From positions 480,501-526,294 of the forward strand of contig CAJNDS010002067.1 in NCBI GenBank assembly GCA_905221605.1: a DNA stretch of 45,794 bases, read 5' to 3'. This DNA is from Symbiodinium natans (taxonomy: Eukaryota > Sar > Dinophyceae > Suessiales > Symbiodiniaceae). Positions 43,643 to 45,794 of this stretch are shown here, one piece after another. The notes below the pieces were generated by a model, which saw nothing but the letters and a program-made list of their open reading frames with translations, had not been told where the DNA came from and ran no database searches. A program made the translations under genes and the position numbers. Every line of letters starts with the position of its first letter. Position 1 is the first letter of the stretch.

Positions 43643-43900
43643 ATGGCTACAATACGCTCTTGTTGTAAAATCGTAATCATGCTACTAGCAATAATGAGAA
43701 TGATACGAGAGCATGCGTACCATAACATACTAAAGCCTCCTATCTATACCATAGTTACATATACGACAGCATTCCAGAATGCTACTGTTTCTGTGGCAAC
43801 CTTAGCTTTAATACTTTTTTTGGTTCTGGGTTCCTATTATTGCTACTTATTACCTAAAAAGTATATACTTTTTTCCAGGGTCTACTCCAAAGCTAAGTAA
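43643..43900 (+). CDS. Small AT-rich ORF with one membrane segment
   Basis: ATG at 43643 to TAA at 43898, 85 codons: MATIRSCCKIVIMLLAIMRM at the start, one clear hydrophobic helix (VSVATLALILFLVLGSYYCY) near residues 49-68, and a basic C-terminus. Its base composition is far more AT-rich than any exon-like island here, and it starts right after the octamer array and TAGCTAGTCACC. It could be a transferred organellar or foreign piece, or a chance ORF in AT-rich DNA. Not recognised. Confidence 0.3.
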   Translation: MATIRSCCKIVIMLLAIMRMIREHAYHNILKPPIYTIVTYTTAFQNATVSVATLALILFLVLGSYYCYLLPKKYILFSRVYSKAK

Positions 43901-44207
43901 ACCTCAACTCCTAAACCCTGAAGGTAGAACCGAGATTGCGGTCTTGGTGTGATCATACTCCGCTGACAGTGTGACAAGTCCAAGTCGCACACTTCGATAT
44001 CCCACGCGTCTGGGTGTGCTCAAGAGCTTAGGGTTTAGGGTTTAGGTTTTAGGGTTTAGGGTCTCGTGGTGTCAAGCCGTTGGCACATATTCCCTTTTCG
44101 GATGTCATGCTCAAGTCTTGGCAGAGCGCTTGAGCTTCCTTTTCCTGCAACCCACCCATGTTGCGTCCGGCCCTTGTTTAGTTCAGAGGGGGTGCGGGTT
44201 TGTTTGG

Positions 44208-44312
44208 GGCTTAGGGTTTAGGGTTTAGGGTTTAGGGTTTAGGGTTTAGGGTTTAGGGTTTAGGGTTTAAGGGGTTTAGAGGGTTTAGAGGGTTTAGAGG
44301 GTTTAGGGAGTT
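44208..44312. repeat. TTTAGGG array with TTTAGAGGG end
   Basis: Eight heptamers followed by three TTTAGAGGG nonamers. Confidence 0.96.
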
Positions 44313-44349
44313 TAGGGAGAGTCTAGGGTTGAGAGATGCCTTGCTGAAG

Positions 44350-44414
44350 ACTGATGGCAGCTGCACAGGTTTTTGCTACCACCTTTTGCAAGCTGATTCT
44401 CGCACACCTGGTAA
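44350..44414 (+). CDS. Exon-like island with GTAAAT donor
   Basis: TDGSCTGFCYHLLQADSRTP, or from the ACAG at 44372 VFATTFCKLILAHL, ends at GTAAAT. Frame not settled. Confidence 0.38.
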
Positions 44415-44624
44415 ATATGTCAACCCAGGGTCTCTGTTGGATAGCGTTTACAAGAATTAGAGTTTATAGGGTTTAGGGTTTACGTTTCAGGGTTTGGGTC
44501 GAATAGGTTTGGGACTCCCTAACACCTAAACCCCGAGCCCTACACCCTACCCACCCCAGAGACTTATGGAACCCCCCCCCCCCTTTGGCCGCTGGGGTGA
44601 GGGTTTCATTGACTTGGCTCCAAG

Positions 44625-44721
44625 AGAATCACACGGCACTTCCACATGGATGCTTGGCACGTCTTCCCCTCATAGCAAAGACTGTTTCAACGGCTTGCTG
44701 AAGCCGAAAGCTTGGAGCGTG
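44625..44721 (+). CDS. Exon-like island
   Basis: Acceptor TGGCTCCAAG, frame ESHGTSTWMLGTSSPHSKDC then FNGLLKPKAWSV, donor GTAGCC. Lies about 75 bp upstream of the ankyrin gene; relation unknown. Confidence 0.4.
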
Positions 44722-44797
44722 GTAGCCTGGATACTCCCGTTTAGGTTCATCCCTGGCTTTCAGGGTGTAGAGTTTAGGGTTTAGGGCGGTCCACCCC

Positions 44798-44935
44798 ATG
44801 TTGCGCGTCTGGAGCGTCTCCGGGCAAAAGCTGGCCACGGCGCGTGCGGGCGACGCACTTGAGAAGGTCATCCACTTGAAGCTCCATTTGCGAAGCCAGC
44901 ATGGCTTCCCAGTCTGCATTCAACAGCTCCTGCAG
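44798..44935 (+). CDS. Ankyrin-repeat protein (gene I), first exon
   Basis: The ATG at 44798 opens MLRVWSVSGQKLATARAGDA, then LEKVIHLKLHLRSQHGFPVC and IQQLLQ. From memory this resembles the ubiquitin-like leader that precedes ankyrin repeats in many dinoflagellate proteins ('MLRV.TVSGEEL....VKALK..L....G.P..RQRLL..G..LED'). The frame leaves in phase 0 at CTGCAG|GCTGGCCG, a GC donor. The next exon continues AGRCSEDLDPL, which completes the leader, so the splice is supported by family pattern as well as frame. On the minus strand another open frame is a shadow. Confidence 0.72.
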
Positions 44936-45055
44936 GCTGGCCGTCACTTCCCTCAACCCTAGACCCTAAACCCTAAACCCTGAACCCTAAACCCTAAACC
45001 CTAAACCCTAAACCCCAAGCCCCAAACCCTAAACCCTAAACCCTAAACCCTACAG
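44936..45055 (+). other. Gene I intron: CCCTAAA array between 11-bp direct repeats
   Basis: GC-AG intron of 120 bp. Apart from about 20 bp at its left end it is CCCTAAA repeat. CAGGCTGGCCG spans the left junction (44933-44943) and the right junction (45053-45063) identically. Confidence 0.7.
44944..45052. repeat. CCCTAAA array
   Basis: About 13 units, a few CCCTGAA and CCCCAAG variants, ending CCCTACAG at the acceptor. Confidence 0.96.
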
Positions 45056-45794
45056 GCTGGCCGCTGCTCGGAGGATCTTGATCCTCTAGTTGGGCCCGCT
45101 GACCTGCAGCTGGTACTATCCACCCTCAGCCCGAAAACGATGCCTCAGGCTGAAAAAGAGTTTCTTGAGTACTATGTCTTCGCTGGCCATGTGGAAGTGG
45201 GCCGTCATCTGCTGGCGGCTGGTGTCGACAAGGATTGGAAGATCATGGGAGTGCAGAACGCCGGCACGACACCTCTCATGCACGCATCTTCCATGGGCCA
45301 CGTGGCCATTGTACGTTGGCTGCTGGACGCTGGCGCTGACAAGGACTTGCAGGACGAGTCCGGCAAGACCGCTCTCATGCTCGCATCTTCTGCGGGCCAG
45401 GTCGAGATTGTACGTTTGCTGCTGGATGCTGGCGCCGGCAAGAACTCGCACGAAAGGTCCGGCAAGACCGCTCTCATGCATGCAACTCTCAAGGGCCACA
45501 TCCAGGTTGTACGGCTACTGCTGGGCATGGGTGCCGACGAGAATCTTCGGGACAGGTCCGGCAAGACCGCTCTCATGCATGCATCTTTCGAGGGCCACAT
45601 CGAGATTGTAGGCTTGCTTCTGGATGCTGGTGCCCAGAGAAATTTGCAAGACAGGTCCGGCACGACCGCTCTCATGCTCGCATCTTCTCTGGGCCACGTC
45701 GAGATTGTAGATTCGCTGCTGGACGCTGGTGCCGACACGAACTTGCAAGACTGGTTTGAGACTGGAACGAGCGCTCTCATACTCGCGTCTTCTA
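45056..45794 (+). CDS. Ankyrin-repeat protein (gene I), second exon, runs off the window
   Basis: Open in one frame from the acceptor CCCTACAG to the window end. It first completes the leader (AGRCSEDLDPLVGPADLQLV), then carries about five full 33-residue ankyrin repeats and two partial ones, of the form GKTALMHAS..GHIEIV.LLLDAGA..NLQDRS. Ankyrin repeats stack into a protein-binding surface; the partner is unknown. The 99-bp DNA repeats are similar to each other, so recent expansion is likely. All other ORFs here, on both strands, are shadows of these repeats. The 3' end is outside the window. Confidence 0.9.

Noticed and set aside
45116-45780. Other-frame and minus-strand ORFs at the window end
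   Set aside because: Shadows of the 99-bp ankyrin repeats, which have a clear ankyrin frame.

Overview
The window looks like nuclear DNA of a dinoflagellate, probably Symbiodiniaceae/Suessiales-like; the species cannot be told from the sequence. Three things point there. (1) About half of the window is telomere-type TTTAGGG/CCCTAAA repeat. (2) Two genes belong to families that I know as hugely expanded in dinoflagellates: an RCC1/HERC-like beta-propeller protein (about 5.2-9.7 kb) and an ankyrin-repeat protein whose first exon resembles the usual dinoflagellate ubiquitin-like leader (44.8 kb to the window end). (3) Some introns appear to use GC-AG splice sites, and genes seem to lie on one strand with short gaps. 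TTTAGGG alone would also fit plants or chromerids. No bacterial, phage or organelle gene set is present.

Layout. Roughly ninety interstitial telomere-like arrays of 30-350 bp switch orientation all along the window. They are separated by 50-250 bp islands of unique, GC-rich DNA. Many islands read as single exons: an AG acceptor on the left, an open frame of protein-like composition, and a donor on the right that is often made by the array itself (GTTTAGGG; once GTAAACCCTAAA). In many neighbouring islands the reading phases agree. I therefore read most of the window as plus-strand genes chopped into small exons by telomere-repeat-bearing introns: gene A (about 0.4-5.16 kb), gene B (RCC1/HERC-like, 5.2-9.7 kb), an exon-poor stretch (9.7-15.9 kb) with structured and tandem repeats, gene D (about 16-23.8 kb), gene E (24.2-27.1 kb), gene F (27.7-36.3 kb), gene G (36.9-42.8 kb), a few exons at 43-44.7 kb, and gene I (ankyrin, 44.8 kb to the end). 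Only B and I have recognisable products. The exon calls for the others are inference from splice signals and open frames; other frames are often open too, because the DNA is GC-rich and the exons are short.

Most notable result. The only intron of the ankyrin gene visible here (44936-45055) is almost pure CCCTAAA repeat. It has GC-AG ends, and the same 11-bp sequence, CAGGCTGGCCG, stands at both splice junctions. That is what insertion of telomeric DNA into an exon with target-site duplication would leave. Together with the exon-array pattern it suggests that telomere-type repeats have acted as intron-creating elements ('telomeric introners') in this genome.

Other content. Introns also carry several families of short inverted-repeat (MITE-like) elements, variant arrays of 8-mers (TTTTAGGG, CCCCTAAA) and 9-mers (TTTAGAGGG, TTTGTAGGG), homopolymer G/C runs, a TATATG microsatellite, trinucleotide repeats, a cluster of stem-loops at 13.4-13.6 kb, and an AT-rich ATG-initiated ORF at 43.6 kb. 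Most long ORFs obtained by plain six-frame translation are read-through of repeats or start at non-ATG codons, and are not listed as genes.
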